Positions 9,112 to 18,501 of a stretch of 36,740 nt of DNA are shown in pieces (within the stretch, counting starts at the first letter, position 1; the number at the start of each line of letters is the position of its first letter). Source of the stretch: Candidatus Agathobaculum merdavium (lineage in GTDB: Bacteria > Bacillota > Clostridia > Oscillospirales > Butyricicoccaceae); contig DXDE01000147.1 in assembly GCA_019115615.1 (NCBI GenBank), positions 1-36,740 on the forward strand. Direction: 5' to 3'. The position numbers and the translations under genes are program-made. The notes under the pieces are model-generated. The model was not told the origin of the DNA, did no database searches, and saw nothing but the letters and a program-made list of their open reading frames with translations.

Positions 9112-9842
9112 AGATTGACATTATGACACTGTTCCCCGAAATGATCGACGCGGTCATGCGGGAGAGCATCATCGGCCGCGCGCAGGACAAGGGTCTGGTC
9201 GAGGTGCGCGCAACCAACATCCGCGACTACGCACTCGACAAGCACCACAAGGCGGACGACGCGCCCTACGGCGGCGGCCGCGGGCAGGTGATGTTCGCCG
9301 AGCCGCTCTACCTGTGCCACGAGGCGCTGTGTGCAGGCGAGCATGTGCACACGGTGTTCCTGTCTGCGCAGGGACGGCCGTTTGACCAGAACAAAGCCCG
9401 CGAGCTGCTCGCGCGCGAGCATTTCATCCTCGTCTGCGGACATTATGAGGGCATCGACCAGCGTTTCATCGACGCGTGCGTCGACGAGGAGATCTCGATC
9501 GGCGACTTTGTGCTGACCGGCGGCGAAATCCCGGCGATGGCAGTCGCGGACGCGGTGTGCCGCATGGTGCCGGGCGTGCTGCCCGACGAGGACGCGTTCA
9601 CCGCCGAGAGCCACTGGGACGGGCTTTTGGAGCATCCGCAGTATACCCGTCCGGAAAACTGGCGCGGCCGCGCGGTGCCTGAGGTGCTGCTGTCCGGCCA
9701 CCATGCCAATATCGAGGCATGGCGGCGCGAGATGAGCCTGCGCCGCACCAAGGCCGACCGCCCCGACCTATACGCAAAATTCGTCCCACGCGACAAGCAG
9801 GACAAAAAAATCCTCGACAAAATCGAAAAGCCGGACGGCTGA
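9108..9842 (+). CDS. trmD: tRNA (guanine-N1-)-methyltransferase TrmD
   Basis: TrmD methylates G37 next to the anticodon of tRNAs reading CNN codons, preventing frameshifting. It is a SPOUT-family trefoil-knot enzyme acting as a dimer. The 244-residue protein shows MKIDIMTLFPEMID at the start, the DDAPYGGGRGQVM segment, the knot signature CGHYEGIDQRFID, and SIGDFVLTGGEIPAM. The start is fixed by the 4-base overlap with rimM. The rplS gene, which often follows trmD in Bacillota, is absent: a terminator follows at once, and the stop codon lies in its loop. Confidence 0.98.
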   Translation: MKIDIMTLFPEMIDAVMRESIIGRAQDKGLVEVRATNIRDYALDKHHKADDAPYGGGRGQVMFAEPLYLCHEALCAGEHVHTVFLSAQGRPFDQNKARELLAREHFILVCGHYEGIDQRFIDACVDEEISIGDFVLTGGEIPAMAVADAVCRMVPGVLPDEDAFTAESHWDGLLEHPQYTRPENWRGRAVPEVLLSGHHANIEAWRREMSLRRTKADRPDLYAKFVPRDKQDKKILDKIEKPDG

Positions 9843-9857
9843 ACCGTCCGGCTTTTT
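9827..9857. terminator. Bidirectional terminator between trmD and the 1-phosphofructokinase gene
   Basis: A perfect inverted repeat AGCCGGACGG/CCGTCCGGCT (9829-9838, 9844-9853) with a 5-base loop is flanked by AAA upstream and six T downstream. It therefore works for both convergent genes. The trmD stop codon lies in the loop. Confidence 0.92.
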
Positions 9858-9866
9858 TGTTTTGCG

Positions 9867-10808
9867 TTACAGTATGTAGACCTGCGTGGTCTCGTAAACC
9901 TCGTAGACCTTTTTCAGCGACGCCATCTCGGTGCCCGCGAGGCGGCAGCTTGCACGCGCGGTCGAAACCGCGAGACGCGCCATCTCGTCGAACTTGTGCT
10001 TGTTGTGCATCGCGTTGGCAATCGCGCCGACCATTGCGTCGCCCGTACCGACCGAGCCCTCGTCGTAGATTTTGGGGTTGGTGGTGACGAACAGCGCCTC
10101 GGACTCGTCCTTGGAGACCAGCACCGCGCCCTCCTGGCTCATCGAAACGCACACCGCACGCGCGCCCATGTCCAGCATCTTGCGCGCGGATACCACGACA
10201 ACTTCGGGGTCAGCAGAGGGCTTATCACCCACGGCCTCGGCCAGCTCAAAAATGTTGGGCTTGACAAAGTCCGGCTCGCACTTCAAGGCTTCGAGCAGCA
10301 GGTCGCCCTGTGCATCAATGATCAGCTTGCAGCCATGCTTCTTGATGGTCTGGCACAGCTTGCGGTAATTTTTCAGCGGGAACTCCGGCGGGGTTGAGCC
10401 AGCCAGCACAAAGATATTCCCCTCGTCCAGATAGCCCTCGATCCGGTCGAGCAGGCGCAGGAAGTCCGCATCCTCGATCTTACTGCCCGGTTCGTTGACC
10501 TCGGTGTGCCCGCCCTGCGCGTCGATGATCTGCGTGTTGACACGCATCTGGCCGGCCACGTCCACAAAATCGTGATGGATATCGGCAGAAGTCAGCATGT
10601 CCTTGAGCAGACGGCCGTTCGTGCCCGCGGTAAAGCCGGTCGCAACACTCGTGCCGCCGAGCGCCTTGATCGCGCGGGATACGTTGATGCCCTTGCCGCC
10701 CGGCTCGAGGTGGCTGGATACCGCGCGGTTGAGCTTGCCAACCACCAGCGGATGCTCGATGCGCTGCGTACGGTCAAGCGCCGCGTTGAGCGTTATCGTA
10801 ATGATCAT
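9867..10808 (-). CDS. pfkB: 1-phosphofructokinase family hexose kinase (PfkB superfamily)
   Basis: This is a 313-residue PfkB-superfamily sugar kinase of the FruK/LacC type, phosphorylating fructose 1-phosphate or tagatose 6-phosphate with ATP. It begins MIITITLNAALDRT, as FruK-type enzymes do. It carries the substrate-binding PGGKGINVSR motif and the C-terminal GTGDAMVG motif with the catalytic Asp; the common form is GAGDSMV. No PTS transporter or FruR-type regulator is adjacent, so the exact substrate is uncertain. It is a single-gene unit with its own promoter (10847-10875) and the shared terminator at 9827-9857. Confidence 0.9.
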   Translation of the reverse strand: MIITITLNAALDRTQRIEHPLVVGKLNRAVSSHLEPGGKGINVSRAIKALGGTSVATGFTAGTNGRLLKDMLTSADIHHDFVDVAGQMRVNTQIIDAQGGHTEVNEPGSKIEDADFLRLLDRIEGYLDEGNIFVLAGSTPPEFPLKNYRKLCQTIKKHGCKLIIDAQGDLLLEALKCEPDFVKPNIFELAEAVGDKPSADPEVVVVSARKMLDMGARAVCVSMSQEGAVLVSKDESEALFVTTNPKIYDEGSVGTGDAMVGAIANAMHNKHKFDEMARLAVSTARASCRLAGTEMASLKKVYEVYETTQVYIL

Positions 10809-10846
10809 AAGGTTGCCCCTCCCGATGTAATTTTCTCCTACCCTAT

Positions 10847-10875
10847 ATTTTACTCAATCCAGCCGACAATGTAAA
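10847..10875 (-). promoter_or_regulatory. Promoter of the 1-phosphofructokinase gene
   Basis: On the minus strand TTTACA (10875-10870), a 17-base spacer and TAAAAT (10852-10847) lie about 40 bases upstream of the start codon. Confidence 0.7.
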
Positions 10876-10917
10876 TGCTTTTTACGAAAATTCGCGTAAA
10901 GCGGTCAAATTCCCAAC

Positions 10918-11709
10918 CTAAAAGCCCATTTCCGACAATTCCTGTGCAAGATGCACATAAAACGCGCGCGCATCAAAGCTGCGTCCGCCCTCTGCGCCCA
11001 CACCGACCAGCTGCTGATGGCTGACGCCTTCGAGCGTGCCACGGTACCGTCCCCAGCGGGCGGAGCCCGGTGTGACCAGTCCGTCACTGTCGCCGTCTGC
11101 ATGGAAAAACAGTCCATGTGTCATCTGCATGGCAAGATCGGGATTACCGCGCCCGAGCCGCGCGCCCCAGCTTTGGTAATAAACACAGGCCGCGTCCGGA
11201 TGGGTGCGGTTGAACAGCGTAAGGCAGGCAGGCGTCAGCTGCTCGGCCGCACGCAGGGAATCCGGGTTCTTATCCCCGTGCCGCCGCCACCACGCATCGT
11301 TGCCATGCGCCCACGCGGCGATCCCCGGCCGGGCATGCAGCAGCAGCTCTGCCACGCGCGAGCCTCGGTTGGGCGTCGCCAGCATGGTCAGGGACGCGAC
11401 ATACTTTCCATATCCCATCCGGGAGATCATATGCCGCGCTTCCAGCCCGCCCTTGGAGTGGGCGATGATATTGACGCGCGCGCAGCCGGTTTCACGGCGC
11501 ACCTGCCGCACCGCGGCGGCGAGCTGGGAGGCACCGGTCTCGATGCTGCCCCATGCGTCCTGTCCGCCGAAAAAGACCTGCGCGCCATGCGCGCGCAGCG
11601 CAGCCGGAACGCGTCCCCACGGGATATACAGCCCGCCGCGCTCGGTCACACCGATGCCGTGCGCCAGTATGATCGGATAACGCGTCCTGCAATCCTGCCT
11701 GCTGCTCAT
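10918..11709 (-). CDS. Alpha/beta-hydrolase, triacylglycerol lipase-like
   Basis: This 263-residue alpha/beta-hydrolase resembles bacterial family I lipases. The AHSKGG nucleophile elbow places the catalytic serine at residue 85, the oxyanion-hole HG is at 17-18, and an SDGLV segment (Asp209) and His231 complete a plausible Ser-Asp-His triad. No signal peptide is visible, so it may act inside the cell or reach the surface in another way. Its ATG overlaps the rlmH stop (ATGA), so it is coupled to rlmH at the end of the Wal-associated gene run. Natural substrate is unknown; a phospholipid or ester function is equally possible. Confidence 0.8.
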   Translation of the reverse strand: MSSRQDCRTRYPIILAHGIGVTERGGLYIPWGRVPAALRAHGAQVFFGGQDAWGSIETGASQLAAAVRQVRRETGCARVNIIAHSKGGLEARHMISRMGYGKYVASLTMLATPNRGSRVAELLLHARPGIAAWAHGNDAWWRRHGDKNPDSLRAAEQLTPACLTLFNRTHPDAACVYYQSWGARLGRGNPDLAMQMTHGLFFHADGDSDGLVTPGSARWGRYRGTLEGVSHQQLVGVGAEGGRSFDARAFYVHLAQELSEMGF

Positions 11710-12188
11710 TTGTGGTACTTCCCGCCCGCGGCAATGTTGAGCGCGCGGTACAGCTGCTCAAGCATCATCACGCGCGCAAGGTGGTGCGGGAAGGTCATGG
11801 GCGACATAGAGAGCCGCAGCCCTGCCCGCTGCTTGATTTTGTCCGACAGGCCGCACGACCCGCCGATCACAAGACACAGGCGGCTCGTGCCAGTCACGGT
11901 CAGGCGGCCGAGATAGTCCGCCAACTGCTCGGAGGACATCTCCTTCCCCTCGACACACAGCGCAATCACCGCTGCACCGGCCGGAAGCTTCGCCTCGATC
12001 AGCGCCGCTTCCTTATCGAGTGCCTGCTGGATCTCCCCCGCAGACGGGGTCTGCGGCAAGCGCTGCTCAGGCAGCTCGACGATCTCTAATTTACAATATG
12101 CACCAAGGCGCTTTTCATATTCGCGCACGGCCTCCGCCCAGAATTTTTCACCGAGCTTGCCGACGCAGATCAGCCGGACAGAGAGCAT
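11706..12188 (-). CDS. rlmH: 23S rRNA (pseudouridine1915-N3)-methyltransferase RlmH
   Basis: RlmH methylates pseudouridine 1915 in helix 69 of 23S rRNA on assembled 70S ribosomes. It is a SPOUT methyltransferase. The 160-residue product has the LCVEGKEMSSEQLA segment, the IGGSCGLSD SAM-binding loop, and the diagnostic C-terminal run LSMSPMTFPHHLARVMMLEQ. It overlaps the upstream walJ by 19 bases. In B. subtilis rlmH also lies downstream of the walRK-yycHI-walJ group, so the neighbourhood is conserved. Confidence 0.96.
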   Translation of the reverse strand: MLSVRLICVGKLGEKFWAEAVREYEKRLGAYCKLEIVELPEQRLPQTPSAGEIQQALDKEAALIEAKLPAGAAVIALCVEGKEMSSEQLADYLGRLTVTGTSRLCLVIGGSCGLSDKIKQRAGLRLSMSPMTFPHHLARVMMLEQLYRALNIAAGGKYHK

Positions 12189-12979
12189 AGTGCTTCCTCC
12201 CCAAGGCGCAGCGGCGCCTCCATGCGGTCGCGCGGCGCGACCTGCACCGCGCAGTCCGGCAGGCCGCGCAGAGCGGTCACCGTCTGCTGCAGAGCCAGCG
12301 CCGGCATGTTGTTTTTCTCGCTCAGGTGCGCGAGCACAAGGTTGCGCGCGCCATGCCGCACCAGATCGGCGGCAAACACCGCGCAGTCCGGGTTCGACAA
12401 ATGCCCCGACGGCCCGGCCACGCGCATTTTGAGCGGATAGGGGTACGGCCCGGCTTGCAGCATGTGCGGGTCGTGGTTGCTTTCCAGCACCGCCGCCTCG
12501 CAGCCGCGCAGCTGCTCCGCCGCCTCGCGCGGCACAAAGCCCAGATCGGTTGCAAAGCCAAAGCGGCTGCCCTGATGGTCGAACACATAGCCGACACTGT
12601 CGGCCGCGTCGTGCGGTGTGGCGAAGGACGCGATATCAACATCCCGCACCCAGAACGCGTCGCCGCTGTCGAACTCGTTTAAGCGGTCTGCGTAGGACGG
12701 GTCCTTTTCCGCGAGTGCCTCGGCCGTGCCGCGCGAGGCGAATACGGGTGCTTTGGCCTTTTTCAGCCACATCGGCAGCCCCTTGACATGGTCGATATGC
12801 TCATGCGTCAGCAATACGGCAGAAATATCGTCCAGTCCCAGACCGATCTCACCCAGCGCAGTCGTGACCTTGCGCAGGGATACACCGAGATCGATCAAAA
12901 TCGCCGTTCCGTCCGCTATGTACAGGCCGCAGTTTCCCGTCGACCCGCTTGCAATGCTGTAATAAAACCGCTCTGCCAA
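12170..12979 (-). CDS. walJ: Metallo-beta-lactamase-fold hydrolase WalJ (YycJ)
   Basis: WalJ/YycJ is an MBL-fold hydrolase encoded with WalRK and tied to coordination of cell division, DNA replication and wall metabolism. The 269-residue product opens with FYYSIASGSTGNCGLY, a family hallmark. It has the zinc motif THEHIDH (about 58-64) and further ligands in TPHDA, DLGF and SGHLSN. I place the start at the TTG at 12979, which has AAGGGG about 8 bases upstream. A TTG at 13003 is also in frame but lies against the murA terminator hairpin and has no ribosome site. It overlaps rlmH by 19 bases. Confidence 0.93.
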   Translation of the reverse strand: MAERFYYSIASGSTGNCGLYIADGTAILIDLGVSLRKVTTALGEIGLGLDDISAVLLTHEHIDHVKGLPMWLKKAKAPVFASRGTAEALAEKDPSYADRLNEFDSGDAFWVRDVDIASFATPHDAADSVGYVFDHQGSRFGFATDLGFVPREAAEQLRGCEAAVLESNHDPHMLQAGPYPYPLKMRVAGPSGHLSNPDCAVFAADLVRHGARNLVLAHLSEKNNMPALALQQTVTALRGLPDCAVQVAPRDRMEAPLRLGEEALCSLSG

Positions 12980-13004
12980 TGCTGAAACCCCTTTGCTTTC
13001 CAAA

Positions 13005-13032
13005 ACAGCGGAGAGGTTGCCCCCTCCGCTGT
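13005..13032 (-). terminator. Terminator after murA
   Basis: The 9-bp stem ACAGCGGAG (13005-13013)/CTCCGCTGT (13024-13032) has a 10-base loop. On the minus strand it is followed by only TTTTGG, so it is a moderate terminator. It may leave read-through into walJ, which has no separate promoter. Confidence 0.65.
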
Positions 13033-13053
13033 CTGCGTTTTCCTGTTCTTCTG

Positions 13054-14349
13054 TTATGCGCGCTCAGCCATGCCCATGGTGTCCGGGATCTCGGAGCGGT
13101 ACATATCCGCGCCCAGCGCCACGAACTTCTCCACCAGCGTCTCATAGCCGCGCTCAATGTTCTGCACCTGCTCGACTTCGGTCACACCCTTGGCCGCAAG
13201 ACCGGCAATAACCATCGCCGCGCCCGCGCGCAGGTCATGCGCACGCACCGGTGCGCCCTTGAATTCCGGAACGCCCTCGATCACCGCGATCTTGCCGTCG
13301 ACATGGATATTTGCACCCATGCGCGCCAGCTCCTCGGTGTAGCGGTAGCGGCTGTCCCACACGCCCTCGGTGACGATGCTGGTGCCTTCGGCAAGGCACA
13401 GCGCGGTCGTCATCTGCGGCTGCATGTCGGTCGGGAAGCCCGGATACGGCATGGTCTTGATATTAGTCTTGGTAAGCTTACCCTCGCGGCGGACGAGCAC
13501 CGCGTCGTCAAACTCGGTGACCTCGACGCTCATCTCCTTGAGCTTTGCCGTGATGCACTCGAGGTGCTTCGGGATAACGTTCTTGACCAGCACCGAGCCG
13601 CCGCAGGCAGCGACCGCCGCCATAAACGTACCGGCCTCGATCTGGTCCGGGATGATCGAATAGCTGCCGCCGTGCAGGCGCTCGACGCCGCGGATCTTGA
13701 TAACGTCCGTACCGGCGCCCTTGACGTTCGCGCCCATCGCGTTCAGGAAGTTCGCCAGATCGACGATGTGCGGCTCCTTGGCGCAGTTCTCCATAATGGT
13801 CTGGCCCTTGGCGAGCACCGCCGCGAGCATGATGTTCATGGTCGCTCCGACCGAAACAACGTCAAAATAGATATGTGCACCGTGCAGGCCGTCCTCGGGG
13901 GCCTCGGCGCGGATGTACCCGCCCTTGGGCAGCGTTACCTTTGCGCCCAGCGCTTCAAAACCCTTGATGTGCTGGTCGATCGGGCGCACGCCGCCGAAGT
14001 TGCAGCCGCCCGGCATGGCGACCTCGGCATAGCCGTATTTGCCCAGCAGCACGCCGAGCAGATAATAGGAAGCGCGCAGCTTGCGCTCCAGCTCATGCGG
14101 CTTGAGGCTGGGATTCTGGCTGTTCTGGATTTCTACCGTCGTTGCATTCACCAGCCGGATCTGCGCACCGAGCTCACGCATGATCTCCAGCTGCAGCGTC
14201 ACGTCAATGATCTTGGGCACATTTTCAATGCGCACCGGACCGTCTGCCAGCAGCGCTGCCGGCACGATCGCAACCGCCGCGTTCTTCGCGCCCGAGATCG
14301 TGACCTCTCCGTTGAGCGTTTTACCGCCGTTGATGACATACTTGGTCAA
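13054..14349 (-). CDS. murA: UDP-N-acetylglucosamine 1-carboxyvinyltransferase MurA
   Basis: MurA transfers enolpyruvate from PEP to UDP-GlcNAc, the first committed step of peptidoglycan synthesis in the cytoplasm. The 431-residue protein has the SGAKNAAV substrate loop (Lys22-Asn23) and the active-site Cys116 in MPGGCNFGG, the residue alkylated by fosfomycin. It also has the FPTDMQPQ segment. The length is normal. The start is TTG at 14349 with GAGGAG 9 bases upstream. It lies between yycI and walJ, an insertion relative to B. subtilis, and has a candidate promoter of its own around 14467. Confidence 0.97.
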   Translation of the reverse strand: MTKYVINGGKTLNGEVTISGAKNAAVAIVPAALLADGPVRIENVPKIIDVTLQLEIMRELGAQIRLVNATTVEIQNSQNPSLKPHELERKLRASYYLLGVLLGKYGYAEVAMPGGCNFGGVRPIDQHIKGFEALGAKVTLPKGGYIRAEAPEDGLHGAHIYFDVVSVGATMNIMLAAVLAKGQTIMENCAKEPHIVDLANFLNAMGANVKGAGTDVIKIRGVERLHGGSYSIIPDQIEAGTFMAAVAACGGSVLVKNVIPKHLECITAKLKEMSVEVTEFDDAVLVRREGKLTKTNIKTMPYPGFPTDMQPQMTTALCLAEGTSIVTEGVWDSRYRYTEELARMGANIHVDGKIAVIEGVPEFKGAPVRAHDLRAGAAMVIAGLAAKGVTEVEQVQNIERGYETLVEKFVALGADMYRSEIPDTMGMAERA

Positions 14350-14428
14350 ACCTACCTACTCCTCACTCTTGCAATACGCGCCTAAAGCCGCGTTCCTGTT
14401 TCTATCGATATATTTATTCTATGAGCGC

Positions 14429-14496
14429 GCGCACGACCGGGTGCGCGGGCAAATTCTCACCAATCTATTGTACCACAATTTTTGATAAAGGAAAGA
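14429..14496 (-). promoter_or_regulatory. Possible murA promoter and leader hairpin
   Basis: On the minus strand TACAAT (14472-14467) makes a good -10. The -35 region about 17 bases upstream is poor, so this is tentative. The resulting leader of about 110 bases would contain a small GC stem, GCGCAC/GTGCGC with a 6-base loop (14429-14446). Confidence 0.4.
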
Positions 14497-14502
14497 TTTT
14501 TT

Positions 14503-15327
14503 TCAATTTTCCTGGTCTATGATCGTTTTTTTGGCACAATCCACCAAATATTCGCCCAAATCGGTGACGATCTTCCAAGTCGGCGTGAGTTGTAAGCGGC
14601 GGCTTCCGTCCACTTCCAGCCGATAGCCGACAGACATGGAACGGATTTCCTCCCCGGCCTCCGCCCGGGCGGCAAACTCCAGCAGCGCATCCGCCGCGCC
14701 GCAGGAAACGCCGCTGCCGCGCACGGTGGTATAGGGCGTGCCGAAGCTCCACAGGCCGTTCATCTCGACACTGCCCTCGCTGCCGAAATGCAGCGTCAGC
14801 GTACGGTTGTGCACAGGCTGCCCCGCAACCGTCCCTGTGAGCGTGACGGCCGTATCGTCCGCTTCCAGCGATGTGTCGCCCGTCAGCAGTCCCCACGCAG
14901 AAAACAGCTGCCGCGCCTGCTGCAGCGCTGCCTCTTCATCCGCGGGCACTTCCGCATCCGTCCGGCAGTCGGCGCGCACCCCGCCGTCCGCACGCCACTC
15001 CACATAGCCTGCGTCATTCTCAAAGCGCACGGTGCCGTCCTCCCGCTCGGTGCGTTCAGCGTCATCGCCCAGCATGGCCTGCGCGACCGCTTCCTCATCC
15101 GCGCGGCTGCGGTCAAGCGACAGGATGGGCAGCACCTTATCCTGCGGCAGCTCAAACGACGCGGACAGCGAAATACCATATCCGGCGGTCAGCGTGCGCA
15201 GATTGGCTTCGAGCTCATCCACCCGCTGCCAGCTCTGCCAGAGCTTCGCCCCCAGACTGCCGATCAGGAACAGGTTGACCGCCAGCAGGATGCCGATCAG
15301 CACATTTTTGACTTTATCCCATTGCAA
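14503..15327 (-). CDS. yycI: Two-component regulatory protein YycI/WalI-like
   Basis: YycI is a membrane-anchored extracytoplasmic protein that, with YycH, modulates the WalK sensor kinase. The 274-residue product begins MQWDKVKNVLIGILLAVNLF, which matches the YycI N-terminus. It has one membrane helix (about 7-27) followed by an extracellular region. Sequence in the outer part is divergent, so the call rests on the N-terminal pattern and the position after yycH. The start is TTG at 15327, with GGAGGTGA 6 bases upstream. It lies 18 bases after yycH. The 153-base gap to murA holds the tentative murA promoter. Confidence 0.82.
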   Translation of the reverse strand: MQWDKVKNVLIGILLAVNLFLIGSLGAKLWQSWQRVDELEANLRTLTAGYGISLSASFELPQDKVLPILSLDRSRADEEAVAQAMLGDDAERTEREDGTVRFENDAGYVEWRADGGVRADCRTDAEVPADEEAALQQARQLFSAWGLLTGDTSLEADDTAVTLTGTVAGQPVHNRTLTLHFGSEGSVEMNGLWSFGTPYTTVRGSGVSCGAADALLEFAARAEAGEEIRSMSVGYRLEVDGSRRLQLTPTWKIVTDLGEYLVDCAKKTIIDQEN

Positions 15328-15345
15328 GCGGCCTCACCTCCCTTG

Positions 15346-16659
15346 TCAGGCTGCGTCCTTCAGATAAAACCGCGCGGGCACATAATTCCCTTCATCATCG
15401 GCGCGGTATGCGACCATCAGGCCGCACGGGTCGCCCAGCGCACCCGCGGCTGCCTGCCGTGCAGGCATAACGGTGCGGTGCGTCTGCTGCGCGGCAAAGC
15501 GCTGCAGACGGATCGTGGCGGAAACCAGCCCGCCGCCCTCAAAGCGGAACACCGCAAAGTCGGTATCGCCCAGCACCGGCACACCGCCGTACAGCTGGGA
15601 GAACACCAGCGTGGTCTGTTCCCCGTCCTGCTCGACCGCATAGAGCGAAGCATGCGTATCGGTTTCGCCCGCGCGCAGCGCCGCGTCCAGAATCAGGCGG
15701 GCGCTGTCCATCTGCGCATCGAGCGCGGACTGGCCACTGACCTCGCCCTCGTCATAGGCGCGCACCGTACTGTTCTCGGCTGCCGCGGTGTATTGCAGCA
15801 GTCCGCCCGCATCCACGCGCAGCGTGCTGACATTGTCGATAAACACGCGTACCTGATCGTTCTGTTCGGAATAAAAATTGGCATAGGCCGTAAAGCCAAA
15901 GGCCTGCAGCAGATCCTCCAGCCCCGTGCTTTGCGTGGCGAAAAGATTGATCTTTTTCTCCTCCAGCAGGGGCAGGGTCAGCATTTCGTCTTCAAACAGC
16001 AGCGTTTCCGGCCATACCGCGTACGCATCCCCGGCAAAAGCGCAGGACTGCCCTCGGAATGTCTGCTGCGCGCTCTCGAACACACTTGTATCCGCTTTCG
16101 CCTGTGCGGCATACAGTGTGCCGTCACCGGCGCGCACAAACAAGCGCTCCGCATCGGCGGCATAAATCAGTGTTTCCACCTGAATGTCCGCATTTTCCTT
16201 GCGCGTCACACCCATCCAGCTCGCAATCGTCCCCAGCGGGATTGCGCCGTGATAGCGCAGTTCGGCGCAGTCGCCCGATTGCAGCGCAGAGACCAGTTCC
16301 TCCTCCGTGCTGTCAATCAGCTCATTGCCTGCCAGCACCTGCGCCCACAGCGAGCGCACGGCAGAAAGGCCCGCGTCCATTTCAGTTAAATCGTATTGCA
16401 CACCGGTCAGCTGTCCGTCGACCGTCAGCGCGATCTGCGCGGGTTCCGCCGCGGCCACGCCCAACGAGCGCAGCTCATAGCCGACCGCACCGCCGAACAG
16501 GTGGTCGTGCGCGCGGCGCAGCAGATGATCGGCCGGCATCTGGGCGACATTCATGCCCAACAGCCAGTTAATTGCGCACAGCATGAGCATCAGCCCGACC
16601 AGCGCGAGCAGCAGGATGTTCTTTGCGGTGTTTTTCACCGAACGCTTCCGCCCGGTCAT
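15346..16659 (-). CDS. yycH: Two-component regulatory protein YycH/WalH-like
   Basis: This 437-residue protein has a basic N-terminus, one hydrophobic anchor (about 13-35) and a long extracytoplasmic domain. That layout and its place directly after walK identify it as the YycH equivalent, which contacts WalK and tunes its activity. Sequence similarity visible by eye is limited, so the assignment depends largely on context. Its ATG overlaps the walK stop (ATGA, 16656-16659), which implies translational coupling to the kinase. Confidence 0.78.
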   Translation of the reverse strand: MTGRKRSVKNTAKNILLLALVGLMLMLCAINWLLGMNVAQMPADHLLRRAHDHLFGGAVGYELRSLGVAAAEPAQIALTVDGQLTGVQYDLTEMDAGLSAVRSLWAQVLAGNELIDSTEEELVSALQSGDCAELRYHGAIPLGTIASWMGVTRKENADIQVETLIYAADAERLFVRAGDGTLYAAQAKADTSVFESAQQTFRGQSCAFAGDAYAVWPETLLFEDEMLTLPLLEEKKINLFATQSTGLEDLLQAFGFTAYANFYSEQNDQVRVFIDNVSTLRVDAGGLLQYTAAAENSTVRAYDEGEVSGQSALDAQMDSARLILDAALRAGETDTHASLYAVEQDGEQTTLVFSQLYGGVPVLGDTDFAVFRFEGGGLVSATIRLQRFAAQQTHRTVMPARQAAAGALGDPCGLMVAYRADDEGNYVPARFYLKDAA

Positions 16660-18434
16660 ACCGGCCCCTCCTCGCTGTTCGGAGCAAGGTCAGTCGGCAG
16701 CGTGATGGTGACGGTTGTCCCCTTGCCGTATTCGCTGGCCAGCGCAATTTTGCCTTCGTGCTGCTCGACGATCTCCTTGGCGATCGCAAGGCCGAGGCCG
16801 GTGCCGCCGGCCGCGCGGCTGCGCGCCTTATCGACGCGGTAAAAACGCTCAAACAGGCGCGGCACGTCGGCCGCGGGGATACCCACGCCGTCATCCTCGA
16901 CCGTGATGCGCACGCGGTTGCCCGCCAGCGCACAGGCCGCCAGACGGATGTGTCCGCCCGACGGGGTATATTTGACCGCATTGGACAGGATGTTGACCAC
17001 GACCTGCTCGATGCGCTCGCGGTCGCCCACAATCTGGGGCAGATCGTCCGGCGCTTCGACGGCCATCTCATGGCCGCTGTCCTGAATGGTCAGGCGCATG
17101 GCATTGGCGACCTTTTTCAGCAGGTCGGACAGCGAGAAGCGCGTCATGCGCAGCTCCATGCGGCCGTAATCCAGCTTGGACAGCGTCAGAAGGTCGGTCA
17201 CGATGCGCGCCATGCGCTCAGATTCGCTCGAAATGACGCCGAGGAACTGTTTTTCGGTTTCCAGCGGGATATCGCCCGCGGCATCAAGCAGCGTTTCGGT
17301 GTAGGAACGGATATTGGTCAGCGGCGTCCTCAGCTCGTGCGAAACATTCGCGACAAACTCGCGCCGCGCATCGTCCAGACGGCGCTGCTCGGTGATATCG
17401 TGGATAACCGCGATCACGCCGCCCTCGCCGTCCAGCGCACCATAAGGCGCAAGCGTAACCGACAGCACACGCCCGCGGCGCGTGATCTCGCTGGTCAAAA
17501 AGCTGCGCATGGCGGTCTCGTCCGAGCCGACCATATCCAGATCGGCAAACATCTCGTCAAAGGTCACGTCGCTGCCCATGCGCACGCCGAGCAGGCTCTC
17601 GGTCGCCGGGTTCATGTGGATCAGCTTGCCCTCGGTCGTGAAGGCAGCCACGCCGTCGGTCATATGCAGGAACAGGGTGTTCAGCTTATCGCGCTCGCCC
17701 TGCACCTCGCCCACCGTGCTTTTCAGGCGGCGGGCCATGTAGTTAAACGAGCGCGTCAGCTCGCCGATCTCGTCGGACGACTGCACGCCCAGATCCTGAT
17801 CGAAGTTGCCTTCCGCGATCGAACGCGCGCCCTCGGTGATGCGTTCGATCGGGTTGGTGATCGTCTTGCTGAGCAGGAAGGACAGCAGGATCGCCGAGAG
17901 CAGGCCGAACATCATCGCCTGCATGACGATCTGGAAGAAGCGCCACGACAGGTCGGAGATCTCGCTTTTATCGTCGGTAATGTAAACGATATAGTCGACC
18001 GCGCCGTCGCCCTCCTTGTCGATCGGGACGGCAATGTCCATCATGCTGTCCGACACGGACGAACGCGTGCCAACCTCACCCGCCATCGCCGCGATGATAT
18101 TGCTCGTGCGCGTCAGCGAGATATTCGGGTTGGAGCCTTCGAGATAGCGCCCCTCGGCGTCCAGAATATAGTAGTTTCGATAATCGTCGATGCCGAGCGC
18201 GCTCTCCCGCGCCGCGATGACCTTCTGCAGGCCGGACGCGCCCTGTTCAGCCGCGGCGTCCTGCAAGGACTCCATCGTGCTGGACTGGTTGAACACGTTT
18301 TGCATCTGCTCATAAAAGCTGTCCAGATAAAAGGTGCTGACGCTGTTGATCAGGAATGTGCCTACCACGGCCATGACCGAAACGATCATCAGCACCAAAA
18401 TCAGCACCAGCTTCATGTGTAACGAACGGAACAA
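16656..18434 (-). CDS. walK: Sensor histidine kinase WalK (YycG)
   Basis: WalK senses the state of the cell envelope and phosphorylates WalR, controlling autolysins and wall turnover. The 592-residue protein has TM1 (about 7-31), an extracellular sensor region (32-165), TM2 (about 167-190) and a HAMP domain (190-242). A PAS domain follows (about 250-350), then HisKA with phospho-acceptor His366 in VSHELRTPL. The ATPase domain has an N-box (NILSNAVKYT, 481-490), G1 (DDGVGIP) and G2 (GGTGLGLA). The start is TTG at 18434 with GGAGGT 6 bases upstream; the first in-frame ATG, 6 codons later, is too far from this site. It lies 67 bases after walR. Confidence 0.95.
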   Translation of the reverse strand: MFRSLHMKLVLILVLMIVSVMAVVGTFLINSVSTFYLDSFYEQMQNVFNQSSTMESLQDAAAEQGASGLQKVIAARESALGIDDYRNYYILDAEGRYLEGSNPNISLTRTSNIIAAMAGEVGTRSSVSDSMMDIAVPIDKEGDGAVDYIVYITDDKSEISDLSWRFFQIVMQAMMFGLLSAILLSFLLSKTITNPIERITEGARSIAEGNFDQDLGVQSSDEIGELTRSFNYMARRLKSTVGEVQGERDKLNTLFLHMTDGVAAFTTEGKLIHMNPATESLLGVRMGSDVTFDEMFADLDMVGSDETAMRSFLTSEITRRGRVLSVTLAPYGALDGEGGVIAVIHDITEQRRLDDARREFVANVSHELRTPLTNIRSYTETLLDAAGDIPLETEKQFLGVISSESERMARIVTDLLTLSKLDYGRMELRMTRFSLSDLLKKVANAMRLTIQDSGHEMAVEAPDDLPQIVGDRERIEQVVVNILSNAVKYTPSGGHIRLAACALAGNRVRITVEDDGVGIPAADVPRLFERFYRVDKARSRAAGGTGLGLAIAKEIVEQHEGKIALASEYGKGTTVTITLPTDLAPNSEEGPV

Positions 18435-18501
18435 AGAAACACCTCCGGCGGGCGAAGCGGAGCCGCGCCTGTTTTATCGGCATCCCCGACGGGGACGCGC
18501 T

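Noticed and set aside
13003..13005. TTG at 13003 as the walJ start
   Set aside because: It abuts the murA terminator stem and has no ribosome site; TTG at 12979 has AAGGGG upstream and still keeps the full conserved domain.
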